Part shown: positions 5,037 through 5,192 of the stretch, one piece after another
Position numbering within the stretch: position 1 is the stretch's first letter
How the letters are laid out: each line of letters opens with the position of its first letter
Source of the DNA: Oscillospiraceae bacterium
GTDB taxonomy: Bacteria; Bacillota; Clostridia; Oscillospirales; Acutalibacteraceae
NCBI GenBank assembly: GCA_019417045.1
Contig: DXWE01000121.1
Span: 1 to 5,192 of the forward strand
Reading direction: 5' to 3'
Length of the DNA stretch: 5,192 nucleotides
Translations under genes and position numbers: made by a program
The notes under the pieces: generated by a model
What the model was told of the DNA's origin: nothing
Seen by the model: the letters and a program-made list of their open reading frames with translations, nothing else
The model's database searches: none

Positions 5037-5192
5037 ATGATCAAGGGCGTCAACCGGCAGGTAATTGAAGTGAGCGATACCGGCAACCCCTACTTTGAGC
5101 GGGCGCTGCTGGTCGTGCGTGGGGATCTCGGCGGATGTTCTCCCGGCCGACTGCACGAGGAGGCGGGACGGCTGCTGCACACAGCCGGCGCC
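5037..5192 (+). CDS. Unrecognised protein, N-terminal 52 residues (continues past right edge)
   Basis: ATG at 5037 is preceded by AAGGAGGG (5022-5029) with 7 nt spacing, and the frame stays open for 52 codons to the end of the window. The visible part begins MIKGVNRQVIEV, then has DTGNPYFERALLVVR (14-28), a Gly-rich turn with Cys34 and a helix-like segment rich in Glu/Arg/Leu (about 39-49). No signal peptide or membrane segment is present. The N-terminus reads like a small conserved hypothetical protein of Clostridia, but I cannot name a family or function. The strong ribosome site and GC-rich third-codon positions support a real gene. Confidence 0.75.
   Translation, partial: MIKGVNRQVIEVSDTGNPYFERALLVVRGDLGGCSPGRLHEEAGRLLHTAGA

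Overview
The window reads as ordinary chromosome from a GC-rich, Gram-positive, anaerobe-type Firmicute, most likely a Clostridia/Oscillospiraceae-like gut bacterium. The reasons are strong AGGAGG-type ribosome binding sites about 7 nt before nearly every start, a TTG start, sigma-A-type promoters in short AT-rich gaps, and a DegV protein and a DUF6062-type protein, both typical of that group. The taxonomic call is inference. I see no mobile elements, CRISPR arrays, tRNA or rRNA genes.

Layout from left to right. Positions 1-341 (minus) hold the N-terminal 113 codons of an ApbE-type lipoprotein (FAD:protein FMN transferase) that runs off the left edge. A divergent promoter region (342-528) follows, with a small inverted repeat inside the apbE promoter. 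It drives an O-antigen ligase/Wzy_C-type polytopic membrane protein (529-1833, plus), which starts at TTG. A promoter overlapping its stop codon precedes a DegV-family fatty-acid-binding protein (1875-2744, plus). A strong, probably bidirectional terminator (2863-2900) separates degV from the convergent class II fructose-bisphosphate aldolase gene (2909-3844, minus). The 140-bp gap to the right carries back-to-back promoters for fba and for a 230-aa DUF6062-like protein (3985-4677, plus) with two CxxC...CxxH modules. A gap of about 360 bp (4678-5036) holds a TTCCAC repeat cluster flanked by a 9-bp inverted repeat. A last gene (5037 onward, plus) starts an unrecognised protein that runs off the right edge.

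The genes do not form one obvious pathway. ApbE (exported flavinylation), the ligase-like protein (envelope glycan), DegV (fatty-acid handling) and Fba (glycolysis) look like independent units, each with its own promoter. I found no convincing new multi-gene system. The items most worth a second look are the internally duplicated cysteine/histidine protein and the structured gap downstream of it.
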